Shown here piece after piece: positions 36,700-45,742 of a stretch of 64,000 nt of DNA (the first letter of the stretch is position 1; every line of letters starts with the position of its first letter). The translations under genes and the position numbers were made by a program. Origin of the DNA: Streptomyces pluripotens (GTDB taxonomy: Bacteria; Actinomycetota; Actinomycetes; Streptomycetales; Streptomycetaceae); assembly GCF_000802245.2 (NCBI RefSeq), contig NZ_CP021080.1, positions 496,001 to 560,000 on the forward strand, in the 5' to 3' direction. The notes below the pieces were generated by a model that did not search any database, was not told the origin of the DNA, and was given only the letters and a program-made list of their open reading frames with translations.

Positions 36700-36733
36700 C
36701 GGATCCGCCCCAGGCTCGGGAGGGGCGGATCCG
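36700..36733. terminator. Terminator hairpin of acyl-CoA dehydrogenase gene
   Basis: CGGATCCGCCCC (36700-36711) pairs perfectly with GGGGCGGATCCG (36722-36733) across a ten-base loop, downstream of the minus-strand dehydrogenase stop at 36771. Confidence 0.7.
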
Positions 36734-36770
36734 CGGAAGTGGCCTGTAGGCGTCGTGCTGCCGGGACGTG

Positions 36771-37997
36771 TCAGCGGATGGGCATACCCGACAGGGTGCG
36801 CGCGATGACGAGCCGCTGGATCTCGCTCGTTCCCTCGAAGATCGTGTAGATCGCCGCATCCCGGTGCATCCGCTCGACCGGGTACTCACGCGTGTAGCCG
36901 TTGCCGCCGAGGATCTGGATGGCCCCCGCGGTCACCTTCTTCGCGGTCTCACTGGCGAAGAGCTTGGACATCGAACCCTCGGCCGCGGTGAACGGCTTGC
37001 CGTTCACCGCCATCCAGGAGGCCCGCCACACGAGCAGGCGGGCCGCGTCGATCTGTGTCCGCATGTCCGCCAGTTGGAAGGCGACTCCCTGGTTGTCGAT
37101 GATCGGCCGCCCGAACTGCTCGCGGGTCCCGGCGTAGTCGAGGGCGACCTCATACGCGGCCCGCGCGGTGCCGACCGCCATGGCGCCCACGGCGGGCCGC
37201 GAGGCCTCGAATGTCGCCATCGCCGCGTTCCTCACCCTCTCACCCCCAGCCTTGACCTTCTCCCTGGCCCGGGCGAGCCGCTCGTCCAGCTTCTCCTTGC
37301 CGCCGAGCAGGCAGGAGCCGGGGACGCGGACGTGGTCGAGGATGACCTCGGCGGTGTGCGAGGCACGGATGCCGTGCTTCTTGAACTTCTGCCCCTGGGC
37401 CAGACCCGGGGTGCCCGGCGGGACGATGAAGGACGCGTGGCCCTTGGATCCCAGTTCCGGGTCGACGACGGCGACGACGACGTGGACGCTCGCGATGCCG
37501 CCGTTGGTCGCCCAGGTCTTGGTACCGTTGATCACCCATTCGTCCCTGGCCTCGTCGTACACGGCCCGGGTGCGCATGGAGGCGACGTCGGAGCCGGCGT
37601 CGGGCTCGCTGGAGCAGAAGGCGGCGACCTTGACGTCGTTCGGGTCGCCGTACATCTGCGGGACCCAGGTGCCGATCTGTTCCTCGGTCCCGTTGGCGAG
37701 GACGCCCACCGCGGCGAGACCGGTGCCCACGAGGGAGAGGGCGATGCCCGCGTCGCCCCAGAACAGTTCTTCCATGGCCATCGGGATTCCCAGACCGGTG
37801 GGGTCGAAGTACTGCTGTGCGTAGAAGTCGAGGGAGTAGATGCCGATCTTCGCGGCCTCCTGGATGACCGGCCAGGGAGTCTCCTCGCGCTCGTCCCACT
37901 CGGCTGCCGCGGGGCGGATCACGTCGGCGGCGAAGCCGTGGAGCCAGTCCCGGACTTCCTTCTGTTCGTCGTTCAGCTCCATGGTGAACTCGGCCAT
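36771..37997 (-). CDS. Acyl-CoA dehydrogenase
   Basis: The 408-aa enzyme belongs to the medium/short-chain acyl-CoA dehydrogenases. It shows the FAD region [19 protein letters not shown] (about 126-144), [14 protein letters not shown] (about 156-169), and the C-terminal [13 protein letters not shown] with the catalytic glutamate. The typical [16 protein letters not shown] block precedes it. It is divergent from a TetR gene, with two TTAC..GTAA operators in the spacer, so it is probably induced when fatty acyl-CoA relieves that repressor. Confidence 0.93.
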   Translation of the reverse strand: MAEFTMELNDEQKEVRDWLHGFAADVIRPAAAEWDEREETPWPVIQEAAKIGIYSLDFYAQQYFDPTGLGIPMAMEELFWGDAGIALSLVGTGLAAVGVLANGTEEQIGTWVPQMYGDPNDVKVAAFCSSEPDAGSDVASMRTRAVYDEARDEWVINGTKTWATNGGIASVHVVVAVVDPELGSKGHASFIVPPGTPGLAQGQKFKKHGIRASHTAEVILDHVRVPGSCLLGGKEKLDERLARAREKVKAGGERVRNAAMATFEASRPAVGAMAVGTARAAYEVALDYAGTREQFGRPIIDNQGVAFQLADMRTQIDAARLLVWRASWMAVNGKPFTAAEGSMSKLFASETAKKVTAGAIQILGGNGYTREYPVERMHRDAAIYTIFEGTSEIQRLVIARTLSGMPIR

Positions 37998-38024
37998 GTC
38001 CCCTCCAGCGGCGGCAATACGATG

Positions 38025-38061
38025 TTACTAGCGGTAACAAGAGTCTGTTACCGACCGGTAA
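38025..38061. promoter_or_regulatory. Two TTAC-N-GTAA operators between acyl-CoA dehydrogenase and TetR gene
   Basis: TTACTAGCGGTAA at 38025-38037 and the perfect palindrome TTACCGACCGGTAA at 38048-38061 lie in the divergent spacer. The sites are on one face, about two turns apart, and are good candidates for binding by the adjacent TetR regulator. Confidence 0.6.
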
Positions 38062-38167
38062 GAAAAGTCAACCGTCGATGACACCTCGGCATCCCGTTCG
38101 ATGTCAGGGGCGCGGTCAGTGTTAGTTTGCGCAGGCGTCACCGAATCAGCATGGGTGGGGAGAGCAC

Positions 38168-38812
38168 ATGGACACCACACAGCGGACCGACCAGCAGCGG
38201 ACCGCCGACCGCCGACGGCGCGAGTTGCTGGAAGCCGCCGACCGGGTGGTGCTGCGCGACGGGCCGCAGGCGTCGATGAACGCGATCGCGGCCGAGGCGG
38301 GAATCACCAAGCCGATTCTCTACCGGCACTTCGGCGACAAGGGAGGGCTGTATGCGGCCCTCGCCAAACGGCACACGGACGCATTGCTGGCGTCGCTGCG
38401 GGCAGCCCTGGACGCGCCGGCCGGCCGGCGCGAACGCGTGGAGTCCACCCTCGACACCTACCTCGCGGCGATCGAAGCGCGTCCTCAGGTGTACCGCTTC
38501 CTCATGCATCCGGCGGAGGGAAGCACCGGCGGTGACCACGGCTTCGACGTCGGCAAGCACAGCGCTCCCCTGCTGCGGAGGATGGGCGAGGAACTGGCCC
38601 AGGTCATCGAGGAACGGGTGGATCTCGGCCCGGGAAGTCAGCAGTTGGCCCGGGTGTGGGGACATGGGATCGTCGGGATGATGCACGCGGCCGGGGACTG
38701 GTGGCTCGGAGAACGCCCCTGCACTCGCGCCGAGTTGGTGGGCTCACTCGCCGACCTGTTGTGGGGGCGCCTTGCGGCCGCGGGAGACCGGGCGGGAGGC
38801 CCGGGCTTCTGA
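38168..38812 (+). CDS. TetR family transcriptional regulator
   Basis: The 214-aa protein has an N-terminal TetR helix-turn-helix (about residues 15-62: LLEAADRVVLRDG, then GITKPILYRHFGDKGGLYAA) and an all-helical ligand domain. Divergence from an acyl-CoA dehydrogenase and the palindromic operators in the spacer suggest repression of that gene and itself, relieved by an acyl-CoA. GGGGAGAG precedes the ATG. Confidence 0.88.
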   Translation: MDTTQRTDQQRTADRRRRELLEAADRVVLRDGPQASMNAIAAEAGITKPILYRHFGDKGGLYAALAKRHTDALLASLRAALDAPAGRRERVESTLDTYLAAIEARPQVYRFLMHPAEGSTGGDHGFDVGKHSAPLLRRMGEELAQVIEERVDLGPGSQQLARVWGHGIVGMMHAAGDWWLGERPCTRAELVGSLADLLWGRLAAAGDRAGGPGF

Positions 38813-38834
38813 CCGCCCCTGCCCCACCGACCGG

Positions 38835-39374
38835 TCAACGGTGCCATGACGCCCGCCTGATGCTCCTGTCCAGTCTGCGCTTGCGCCATCCCGTGAGGTG
38901 ATCCGCGTAGACGCGGCCCGCCAGGTGATCGCACTCGTGCTGCAGGCACCTGGCGAAGAATCCGGTGCCGTGCACGGTGACCGGCTCCCCGGCCACCGTG
39001 AAACCCTCGACCACCGCATGGTCGTACCGCCGCGTGCCCGCCTCCAGCCCCGGCAGGGACAGACAGCCCTCCGGACCCCGGATCACCACGCCGTCCGCCT
39101 CGACCAGACGCGGGTTGACCACGTGGCCCAGATGACGCACGTCCTCGTCGTCCGGGCAGTCGTACACGAACACCCGCAAAGGGACACCGATCTGATTCGC
39201 GGCCAGGCCGACGCCCTGCGCCGCGTACATGGTGGCGAACAGATCCTCCACCAGGGTCACCAGCTCGGGTCCGAAGTCGGACACCTCCCGGCATTGCTCG
39301 CCCAGCGCCGGGTCACCAAGCAGGGAAAGAGGCCGGACTCGCCCGCGGGCGCCGGGGATCGTGCCGTGTCTCAT
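38835..39374 (-). CDS. def: Peptide deformylase
   Basis: The 179-aa metalloenzyme removes the formyl group from nascent proteins. All three family motifs are present in order: GVGLAANQIG (about residues 54-63), EGCLSLPG (about 101-108, Cys ligand) and QHECDHLAG (about 143-151, the two His ligands and catalytic Glu). Streptomyces carry several def copies; this is one. It is convergent with the TetR gene and divergent from murT. Confidence 0.95.
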   Translation of the reverse strand: MRHGTIPGARGRVRPLSLLGDPALGEQCREVSDFGPELVTLVEDLFATMYAAQGVGLAANQIGVPLRVFVYDCPDDEDVRHLGHVVNPRLVEADGVVIRGPEGCLSLPGLEAGTRRYDHAVVEGFTVAGEPVTVHGTGFFARCLQHECDHLAGRVYADHLTGWRKRRLDRSIRRASWHR

Positions 39375-39525
39375 GGCGGCAAGGGTACGGTTCGTTCAGC
39401 TCACGCCCGCCGCACAGCTGTGGGCCGGGATTCGGGTGTGCGAATGGATCTCGATAGGCTGGGGTTCCCACCACGTTGCCGGATGGCCCCAGGCGCGGCG
39501 CGTACGCAAGGAGGATCGAGAACTG

Positions 39526-40764
39526 ATGGCAGGCAACTCGGACCCGCTCACGCCGCGGGCCAAGCTGGCCGTGACCGCGGGCAAGGCGGTCGCTGCGGCA
39601 TCCCGCGCCGCTGGACGCGGCAGCGGGTCGGTGATCGGTGGCCGGGTCGCGCTGAAACTCGACCCCGACCTACTGGGACGGCTGGCCCAGCACCTGGACG
39701 TGATCCTGGTGTCCGCGACCAACGGCAAGACCACGACCACCCGGCTCATCGCGGAGGCACTGCGAGCCGCGGGCCAGGTCGTGTCGAACGCGCTCGGCGC
39801 CAACATGCCGGCCGGCATCACCTCGGCGCTCGCGGGCGGCTCGGACGCCAAGTTCGGTGTCATCGAGGTCGACGAGAAGTACCTCGCGGGGGTGGCCCGG
39901 GACACCGACCCCAAGTGCATCGCCCTGCTGAACCTCTCCCGCGATCAGCTGGACCGCGCCGCAGAGACCCGGATGCTCGCGGAGAACTGGCGTGAGGGCC
40001 TGGCCGGTTCCAAGGCGGTCATCGTCGCCAACTGCGACGACCCGCTGGTGGTGTGGGCCGCTTCCTCCTCCCCGAACGTGATCTGGGTCGCGGCCGGGCA
40101 GATGTGGAAGGACGACGCCTGGTCCTGCCCCTCCTGCGGTGGCGTCATGCAGCGTCCAGGCGAGGACTGGTTCTGCGGCGAGTGCGGGTTCCGCCGGCCG
40201 ACGGCCACCTGGGCGCTCTCCGGGGACCACGTCCTGGATCCGCACGGTTCCGCCTGGCCGATCCAACTGCAGCTACCGGGCCGCGCCAACAAGGCGAACG
40301 CGGCCAGCTCCGCGGCCGTCGCCGCCGTCTTCGGGGTGCCGCCGCAGGTCGCGCTGGAACGCATGTACCAGGTGCAGGCCGTGGCCGGACGGTACGACGT
40401 CGTCCAGTTCCAGGAACGAGACCTGCGACTACTGCTGGCCAAGAACCCGGCCGGCTGGCTGGAAACGTTCTCCCTGATCGACCCGCCGCCCGCCCCGGTG
40501 ATCCTGTCCGTCAACGCCCGCGGCGCCGACGGCACCGACACCTCCTGGCTGTGGGACGTGGACTACACGCGACTGACCGGCCACCCGATCTTCGTCATCG
40601 GCGACCGGAAGCTGGACCTCGCGGTCCGTCTGGAGGTCGCGAACCAGCAGTTCCAGGTCTGCGACGATCTCAACCAGGCGGTGCAGATGTGCCCGCCGGG
40701 CCGTATCGAGGTCATCGCGAACTACACCGCGTTCCAGGACCTGCGCCGCCTCGTCGGTAACTGA
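39526..40764 (+). CDS. murT: Lipid II isoglutaminyl synthase, MurT subunit
   Basis: The 412-aa Mur-ligase-family protein activates the D-Glu of lipid II for amidation by GatD, in the cytoplasm on the inner leaflet. It has the ATP-binding loop SATNGKTTTT (about residues 64-73). A four-cysteine zinc ribbon inserted in the middle domain (CPSCGG, then CGECGF, about 204-225) is typical of MurT. The ATG at 39526 has AAGGAGG at 39508. The gatD gene follows after 20 bases, giving the standard murT-gatD pair. Confidence 0.95.
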   Translation: MAGNSDPLTPRAKLAVTAGKAVAAASRAAGRGSGSVIGGRVALKLDPDLLGRLAQHLDVILVSATNGKTTTTRLIAEALRAAGQVVSNALGANMPAGITSALAGGSDAKFGVIEVDEKYLAGVARDTDPKCIALLNLSRDQLDRAAETRMLAENWREGLAGSKAVIVANCDDPLVVWAASSSPNVIWVAAGQMWKDDAWSCPSCGGVMQRPGEDWFCGECGFRRPTATWALSGDHVLDPHGSAWPIQLQLPGRANKANAASSAAVAAVFGVPPQVALERMYQVQAVAGRYDVVQFQERDLRLLLAKNPAGWLETFSLIDPPPAPVILSVNARGADGTDTSWLWDVDYTRLTGHPIFVIGDRKLDLAVRLEVANQQFQVCDDLNQAVQMCPPGRIEVIANYTAFQDLRRLVGN

Positions 40765-40784
40765 TCAGGAAGGGCGATCACCTC

Positions 40785-41513
40785 ATGAGCGACAACCAAC
40801 TGCGGCTGGTGTGGATCTACCCGGACCTGCTGAGCACCTACGGCGACCAGGGCAACGCGCTCGTCGTGGAGCGCCGGGCCCGGCAGCGGGGACTGGACGT
40901 GGCCCGGCTCGACGTGCGCAGCGACCAGCCGATCCCGACCTCGGGCGACATCTACCTCATCGGCGGCGGTGAGGACCGGCCGCAGCGACTCGCGGCCGAG
41001 CGGCTGCGCCGCGACGGTCATCTGCACCGGGCGGTGGAGAACGGCGCGATCGTCTTCTCCGTCTGCGCCGGCTACCAGATCCTCGGCCACGAGTTCATCA
41101 ACGACCTCGGCCAGCGCGAGCCCGGCCTCGGCCTGCTGGACGTGGTGTCGGTGCGCGGCGAGGGGGAGCGGTGCGTCGGCGACGTCCTCGCCGACATCGA
41201 CCCACAGCTGGGCCTGCCCCCGCTGACCGGCTTCGAGAACCACCAGGGCGTCACCCACCTCGGGCCCACCGCGCGCCCGCTCGCCCGGGTGCAGATCGGC
41301 AAGGGCAACGGTACCGGGGACGGCACGGAGGGCGCGTACAACGGGACCGTCTTCGGCACCTACATGCACGGACCGGTCCTCGCCCGCAACCCGCTGATCG
41401 CCGATCTGCTGCTGAAACTGGCGCTCGACGTCAACGCGCTGCCGCCGACCGACGACCGCTGGTACGAAGCGCTTCGCAACGAGCGCATCGCCGCTGCTCA
41501 GCAGCCTGCTTAA
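40785..41513 (+). CDS. gatD: Lipid II isoglutaminyl synthase, GatD glutaminase subunit
   Basis: The 242-aa class I glutamine amidotransferase (CobB/CobQ-like) supplies ammonia to MurT. The nucleophile is Cys94 in VCAGYQILG, and the catalytic His lies in GTYMHGPVLARNP near residue 190. It is cotranscribed with murT. The resulting amidated peptidoglycan stem affects cross-linking and lysozyme resistance. Confidence 0.95.
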   Translation: MSDNQLRLVWIYPDLLSTYGDQGNALVVERRARQRGLDVARLDVRSDQPIPTSGDIYLIGGGEDRPQRLAAERLRRDGHLHRAVENGAIVFSVCAGYQILGHEFINDLGQREPGLGLLDVVSVRGEGERCVGDVLADIDPQLGLPPLTGFENHQGVTHLGPTARPLARVQIGKGNGTGDGTEGAYNGTVFGTYMHGPVLARNPLIADLLLKLALDVNALPPTDDRWYEALRNERIAAAQQPA

Positions 41514-41714
41514 GCGGTTTCCCGGCACCCCGCCAGTAGGCTCCGGCAGTCTCCTGGCGGGCCCGCCTGACGGCGCTTCCGCTCACATGTGCGGGCGCGT
41601 CCAGCAGGCGGACGCCTGCTACGGCGTCCCCCCCTCACGCCGGTAGGGTGGCCGGGAATCCGCCGGACAACGTGGTCCGGTTTCCCGGCCCACGTTGAGA
41701 AGGTATATCGGGCT

Positions 41715-42740
41715 ATGCGCATTGGTGTCCTCACGTCCGGCGGCGACTGCCCCGGCCTGAACGCCGTCATCCGGTCCGTCGTGCACCGCGCCGTCGCCGA
41801 CCACGGCGACGAGGTCATCGGCTTCCGGGACGGTTGGAAGGGCCTCCTGGAGTGCGACTACCTCAAGCTCGACCTCGACGCCGTGGGGGGCATCCTGGCA
41901 CGCGGTGGCACCATCCTCGGCTCCTCCCGGGTCCGCCCGGAGCACCTGCGGGACGGGGTCGAACGGGCCAGAGGCCATGTCGCGGAACTCGGCCTGGACG
42001 CGATCATCCCGATCGGCGGCGAGGGCACGCTGAAGGCAGCCCGGCTGTTGTCCGACAACGGACTGCCGATCGTGGGCGTGCCCAAGACCATCGACAACGA
42101 CATCGCCGTCACGGACGTCACCTTCGGCTTCGACACCGCGGTGACCGTGGCGACCGAGGCCCTCGACCGGCTGAAGACGACAGCCGAGTCCCACCAGCGG
42201 GTGCTGACCGTGGAGGTCATGGGCCGGCACACCGGTTGGATCGCGCTGCACTCCGGTATGGCGGCCGGCGCCCACGCCGTAGTCGTGCCCGAACGCCCCT
42301 TCGACATGGACGAATTGACCAAGAAGGTCGGCGAGCGGTTCGCGGCGGGCAAGCGATTCGCCATCGTGGTCGCCGCTGAGGGGGCCAAGCCGCAGCCGGG
42401 ATCCATGGAGTTCGACGAAGGCGGCAAGGACATCTACGGCCACGAGCGCTTCGCGGGGATCGCACGGCAGCTGTCGATCGAGCTGGAGCAGCGGCTCGGC
42501 AAGGAGGCGCGGCCGGTGATCCTCGGGCACGTACAGCGGGGCGGCACGCCGACCGCGTACGACCGAGTGCTGGCGACCCGTTTCGGCTGGCATGCGGTGG
42601 AGGCCGTCCACCGGGGTGAGTTCGGGAAGATGACCGCTCTCCAGGGGACGGACATCATGATGGTGCCACTCGCGGACGCCGTGGAGACGCTGAAGACGGT
42701 GCCGCACGCCCGGTACGACGAGGCGGAGTGCGTGCTGTAG
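41715..42740 (+). CDS. pfkA: 6-phosphofructokinase
   Basis: The 341-aa enzyme phosphorylates fructose 6-phosphate in glycolysis. It has the N-terminal loop GVLTSGGDCPGLNAVIR, the nucleotide site GGEGTL (about 103-108), the substrate/catalytic motif PKTIDNDIAVTD (about 124-135) and EVMGRHTGW (about 166-174). The length equals the 341-aa Streptomyces PfkA proteins, of which several paralogues are usual. The ATG 41715 gives MRIGVLTSGG, the conserved start. A strong terminator follows. Confidence 0.95.
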   Translation: MRIGVLTSGGDCPGLNAVIRSVVHRAVADHGDEVIGFRDGWKGLLECDYLKLDLDAVGGILARGGTILGSSRVRPEHLRDGVERARGHVAELGLDAIIPIGGEGTLKAARLLSDNGLPIVGVPKTIDNDIAVTDVTFGFDTAVTVATEALDRLKTTAESHQRVLTVEVMGRHTGWIALHSGMAAGAHAVVVPERPFDMDELTKKVGERFAAGKRFAIVVAAEGAKPQPGSMEFDEGGKDIYGHERFAGIARQLSIELEQRLGKEARPVILGHVQRGGTPTAYDRVLATRFGWHAVEAVHRGEFGKMTALQGTDIMMVPLADAVETLKTVPHARYDEAECVL

Positions 42741-42770
42741 TTCAGCCGTGCGGTGGTTGACCCGAGAACA

Positions 42771-42806
42771 AACCGCCCCCGGTCACGGCTGTGACCGGGG
42801 GCGGTT
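42771..42806. terminator. Strong terminator after pfkA
   Basis: AACCGCCCCCGGTCAC (42771-42786) and its exact complement (42791-42806) form a 16-bp stem with a four-base loop, followed by TCTAG. Confidence 0.85.
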
Positions 42807-42876
42807 CTAGTCTTGGTGCGGACACAGACAGCTGTGGACAGAAACCGCCCAACCCCCACGAACCAGGAGCCGCCGG

Positions 42877-43827
42877 ATGGATCACAGCGGGCACGGCATG
42901 ATGATGGATCTGCCGCCGTTCACGCTGGGGCGAGGGCTCCAGTGGTCCACGGAACCGTTCTTCCTCGTCGCGTCCCTCCTCGGCTTGGTTCTGTACGGGT
43001 GGGGCGTGCTGCGGCTGCGCAGACGCGGTGACACCTGGCCGCTGCACCGGACGGTGCTCTATGTCGTGGGCGTGCTGACCGTACTGCTGACGATGTGCAC
43101 CAAGCTGAACGACTACGGCATGGTCATGTTTAGCGTGCACATGGTGCAGCACATGATCATCAGCATGCTCTCGCCCATCCTGATCCTGCTGGGCGCCCCG
43201 GTCACCCTGGCGCTGCGCGCGCTGCCGGTCGCCCCCCGGGGCCGCAAGGGTCCCCGGGAGCTGCTGCTGATGCTGCTGCACAGCCGCTACGTCCGGGTCA
43301 TCACACACCCCTTGTTCACGATCCCGATGTTCATCGCGAGCCTGTACGGTCTCTACTTCACCCCGCTGTTCGACTTCCTGATGGGGTCGATGGCCGGACA
43401 CATCGCGATGATGGTGCACTTCCTCGCAGTGGGCATGGTGTTCTTCTGGCCGATCATCGGGGTCGACCCGGGCCCGCACCGGCAGGGCCACCTGCTGCGC
43501 ATGCTGGAGCTGTTCGCGGGCATGCCGTTCCACGCGTTCTTCGGGATCGCCCTGATGATGGCGACGACGCCGATGGTGGACACGTTCACACACTCGCCCG
43601 CCTCGCTCGGCATCGATGTACTGGCCGACCAGAACGCGGCCGGCGGCATCGCCTGGGCGTTCAGCGAGGTGCCTTCCGTGCTGGTGCTGATCGCGCTGCT
43701 GTTCCAGTGGTACGGCTCCGAGCAGCGCCAGGCCAAGCGCAAGGACCGGGCCGCCGACCGGGACGGTGACAAGGAGCTGGCCGCGTACAACGCCTACCTC
43801 GCCTCACTGAGCGCACGCGAGGGCTAG
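42877..43827 (+). CDS. Cytochrome c oxidase assembly factor, CtaG/CaaG-like membrane protein
   Basis: The 316-aa protein has about seven transmembrane helices and histidine/methionine-rich loops: HSGHGMMMD at the N-terminus, VHMVQHMIISMLSP (about 88-101), and MFIASLYGLYFT. These match the caa3_CtaG family linked to copper insertion into cytochrome oxidase. In Streptomyces similar proteins are also found near copper genes. The ATG at 42877 is preceded by AGGAG. It is monocistronic, with a palindrome downstream. Confidence 0.85.
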   Translation: MDHSGHGMMMDLPPFTLGRGLQWSTEPFFLVASLLGLVLYGWGVLRLRRRGDTWPLHRTVLYVVGVLTVLLTMCTKLNDYGMVMFSVHMVQHMIISMLSPILILLGAPVTLALRALPVAPRGRKGPRELLLMLLHSRYVRVITHPLFTIPMFIASLYGLYFTPLFDFLMGSMAGHIAMMVHFLAVGMVFFWPIIGVDPGPHRQGHLLRMLELFAGMPFHAFFGIALMMATTPMVDTFTHSPASLGIDVLADQNAAGGIAWAFSEVPSVLVLIALLFQWYGSEQRQAKRKDRAADRDGDKELAAYNAYLASLSAREG

Positions 43828-44013
43828 CAAGGGCTAGGGGGTGATTCGGGAAGTCCCCCGGGCGTCCGCGGCGCCCGGCACACAGGCGCGCTCGCCACAC
43901 CGGCCGAAACCCCAAGTACGTCCGTCCGTACGAGGACGTTCGTCCGGCACGCCGAGAGCACGCAGCCGACGCCGCGGGCACCACACAGGACTTTCGGAAC
44001 ACCTCCAGGCAGA

Positions 44014-44037
44014 CGTATCCCGCCCGGGCGGGATACG
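44014..44037. terminator. 24-base perfect palindrome, probable terminator
   Basis: CGTATCCCGCCC is followed immediately by GGGCGGGATACG, between the ctaG-like gene and the small membrane protein gene. Being 40 bases before the latter, it could also serve as an operator. Confidence 0.55.
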
Positions 44038-44076
44038 GGGCACCATGATGGGGACGGACCACGAGGAGGGTGCCCG

Positions 44077-44256
44077 ATGCCCGGTTCCACGAACGGCTCC
44101 ACGAACGGCTCCACCAAGGCGATGGGGGCGCTGACGGTCGGCGGGCTCATAGTCGTGACCGCCTACACCGTCGCCCTCGGCAGCAACGGCTGGCTGTGGT
44201 TCGGATGGGTGGTGCTGGGGCTGCTGAGCCTCGCCATGGTCGTCACCCGGTCGTGA
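44077..44256 (+). CDS. Small membrane protein with GSTN repeat
   Basis: The 59-aa product begins MPGSTNGSTNGSTKA, a repeat encoded by a 12-bp tandem unit, and then has two hydrophobic segments (about residues 17-33 and 38-56) split by GSNGW. GAGGAGGG lies eight bases before the ATG. The gene is too short for many gene finders. It lies 37 bases before the Lrp gene on the same strand. Function unknown. Confidence 0.65.
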   Translation: MPGSTNGSTNGSTKAMGALTVGGLIVVTAYTVALGSNGWLWFGWVVLGLLSLAMVVTRS

Positions 44257-44293
44257 GGCGCTCTTCACCCGCCGGGCTCACTACAGTGCCGGC

Positions 44294-44779
44294 ATGAACA
44301 GCAGGGCACCCTCGTTCGACGACCTCGACCGCAAGATCATCACCGCGTTGATGGCGAACGCCAGGACCAGCTTCGCCGAGATCGGCGCGACGGTCGGACT
44401 GTCCGCCACGGCGGTCAAACGGCGTGTGGACCGACTCCGGGAGACCGGCGTCATCACCGGGTTCACGGCGACGGTGGAACCCGCCGCGCTCGGCTGGCGC
44501 ACGGAGGCGTACGTGGAGGTGTACTGCGAGGGTGCCGCTCCGCCCCGGCGGCTGGCGGAGGTGGTCCGCAACCATCCGGAGATCACGGCGGCCATGACGG
44601 TGACCGGCGGCGCCGACGCGCTGCTGCACGTGCGCGCACGGGACGTGGAGCACTTCGAAGAGGTGCTGGAACGGATTCGCGTCGAACCGTTCATCCGGAA
44701 GACGATCAGCGTGATGGTGTTGTCCCATCTCCTCCCGGAAAGCCCGGAGGCGGGTGCCACCCAGGCAGCACCGGAATGA
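44294..44779 (+). CDS. Lrp/AsnC family transcriptional regulator
   Basis: The 161-aa protein has the N-terminal helix-turn-helix (DDLDRKIITALMANARTSFA, then IGATVGLSATAVKRRVDRL) and a C-terminal RAM/ligand-binding domain (about 75-150). It is immediately upstream of ddaH-rocD and two 13-bp palindromes lie between them. It is probably the regulator of that arginine/ornithine catabolism operon, with amino acid as the effector. Confidence 0.88.
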   Translation: MNSRAPSFDDLDRKIITALMANARTSFAEIGATVGLSATAVKRRVDRLRETGVITGFTATVEPAALGWRTEAYVEVYCEGAAPPRRLAEVVRNHPEITAAMTVTGGADALLHVRARDVEHFEEVLERIRVEPFIRKTISVMVLSHLLPESPEAGATQAAPE

Positions 44780-44790
44780 CCCCAGATGCG

Positions 44791-44836
44791 TGCAGCATTG
44801 CTGCGCATTCGCCGGTTAAGACGCAGCAATGCTGCA
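44791..44836. promoter_or_regulatory. Paired 13-bp palindromes, likely Lrp operators
   Basis: GCAGCA-T-TGCTGC (44792-44804) and GCAGCA-A-TGCTGC (44823-44835) are each perfectly symmetric and their centres are 31 bp apart, three helical turns. They lie between the Lrp gene and ddaH. Taken together they could also fold as a 15-bp stem hairpin (terminator), an alternative reading. Confidence 0.6.
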
Positions 44837-44932
44837 CATGCACGCAGCCTTTTTTGCTTGTCGTCCACCCCCCTCCCTCCCTACCTTTGTGTCACCCCCC
44901 AGTGACACACAGGAAAACGGAGGAAGCCCTCT

Positions 44933-45742
44933 GTGTCCGAAAGCCGTGTGCCGCGCGCTCGGCGGTTTCTCGTCTGCGAACCCAGACACTTCGCCGTGCA
45001 GTACGCGATCAACCCCTGGATGCAACCCGACAAGCCCGTCGACGTGGATCTCGCCCAGGAGCAGTGGCAAGACCTGATCCGCGCCTACCGTGACCATGGT
45101 CACACCGTGGAGTCCGTCGACCCGGTGCCGGGGCTGCCGGACATGGTGTTCGCCGCGAACGCGGCGTTCGTGGTGAGCGGCCGGGTGTTCGGGTCGCTGT
45201 TCCACGCAGCCGAGCGACGCCCCGAGTCAGTGCACTACGACACCTGGTTCAAAGCGGCGGGCTACGACGTCTACCGCCCCGAGTCGGTGACCGAGGGCGA
45301 GGGCGACCTGGTGTGGACGGGCCGGTACGTGCTCGCCGGCACCGGGTTCCGCACCACCCGTGAAGCACACCGGGAGGCACAGGAGTTCCTGGGCCACCCG
45401 GTGATCGCCCTGACCCTGGTGGACCCGTACTTCTACCACCTGGACACGGCGCTGTTCGTGCTGGACGACGACAACGTCTGCTACTACCCGGAGGCCTTCT
45501 CGGCGGGCAGCCGAGAGGTGCTGCGGCGCCTGTACCCGAACGCCGTGCTGGCCACCCGGGAGGACGCGATGGCGTTCGGCCTGAACTCCGTGTCCGATGG
45601 CCGGCACGTCTTCATCGCACCCCGTGCCGAGGCCCTCGCCGAACGCCTCGCCGACCACGGCTACACCCCCGTCGCCGTCGACCTCTCCGAGTTCCACAAG
45701 GCCGGCGGCGGCATCAAGTGCTGCACCCAGGAGATCCGCTGA
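44933..45742 (+). CDS. ddaH: Dimethylargininase (N,N-dimethylarginine dimethylaminohydrolase)
   Basis: The 269-aa enzyme of the guanidino-group-modifying superfamily hydrolyses methylated arginines to citrulline and (di)methylamine. The nucleophile is one of the two cysteines at 263-264 in GGGIKCCTQE; the catalytic His lies in YFYHLDTALFV (about residue 163), and acidic substrate contacts lie in LPDMVFAANAAFV. The GTG at 44933 has GGAGG ten bases upstream. The stop overlaps the rocD start by one base (TGATG). Confidence 0.92.
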   Translation: MSESRVPRARRFLVCEPRHFAVQYAINPWMQPDKPVDVDLAQEQWQDLIRAYRDHGHTVESVDPVPGLPDMVFAANAAFVVSGRVFGSLFHAAERRPESVHYDTWFKAAGYDVYRPESVTEGEGDLVWTGRYVLAGTGFRTTREAHREAQEFLGHPVIALTLVDPYFYHLDTALFVLDDDNVCYYPEAFSAGSREVLRRLYPNAVLATREDAMAFGLNSVSDGRHVFIAPRAEALAERLADHGYTPVAVDLSEFHKAGGGIKCCTQEIR

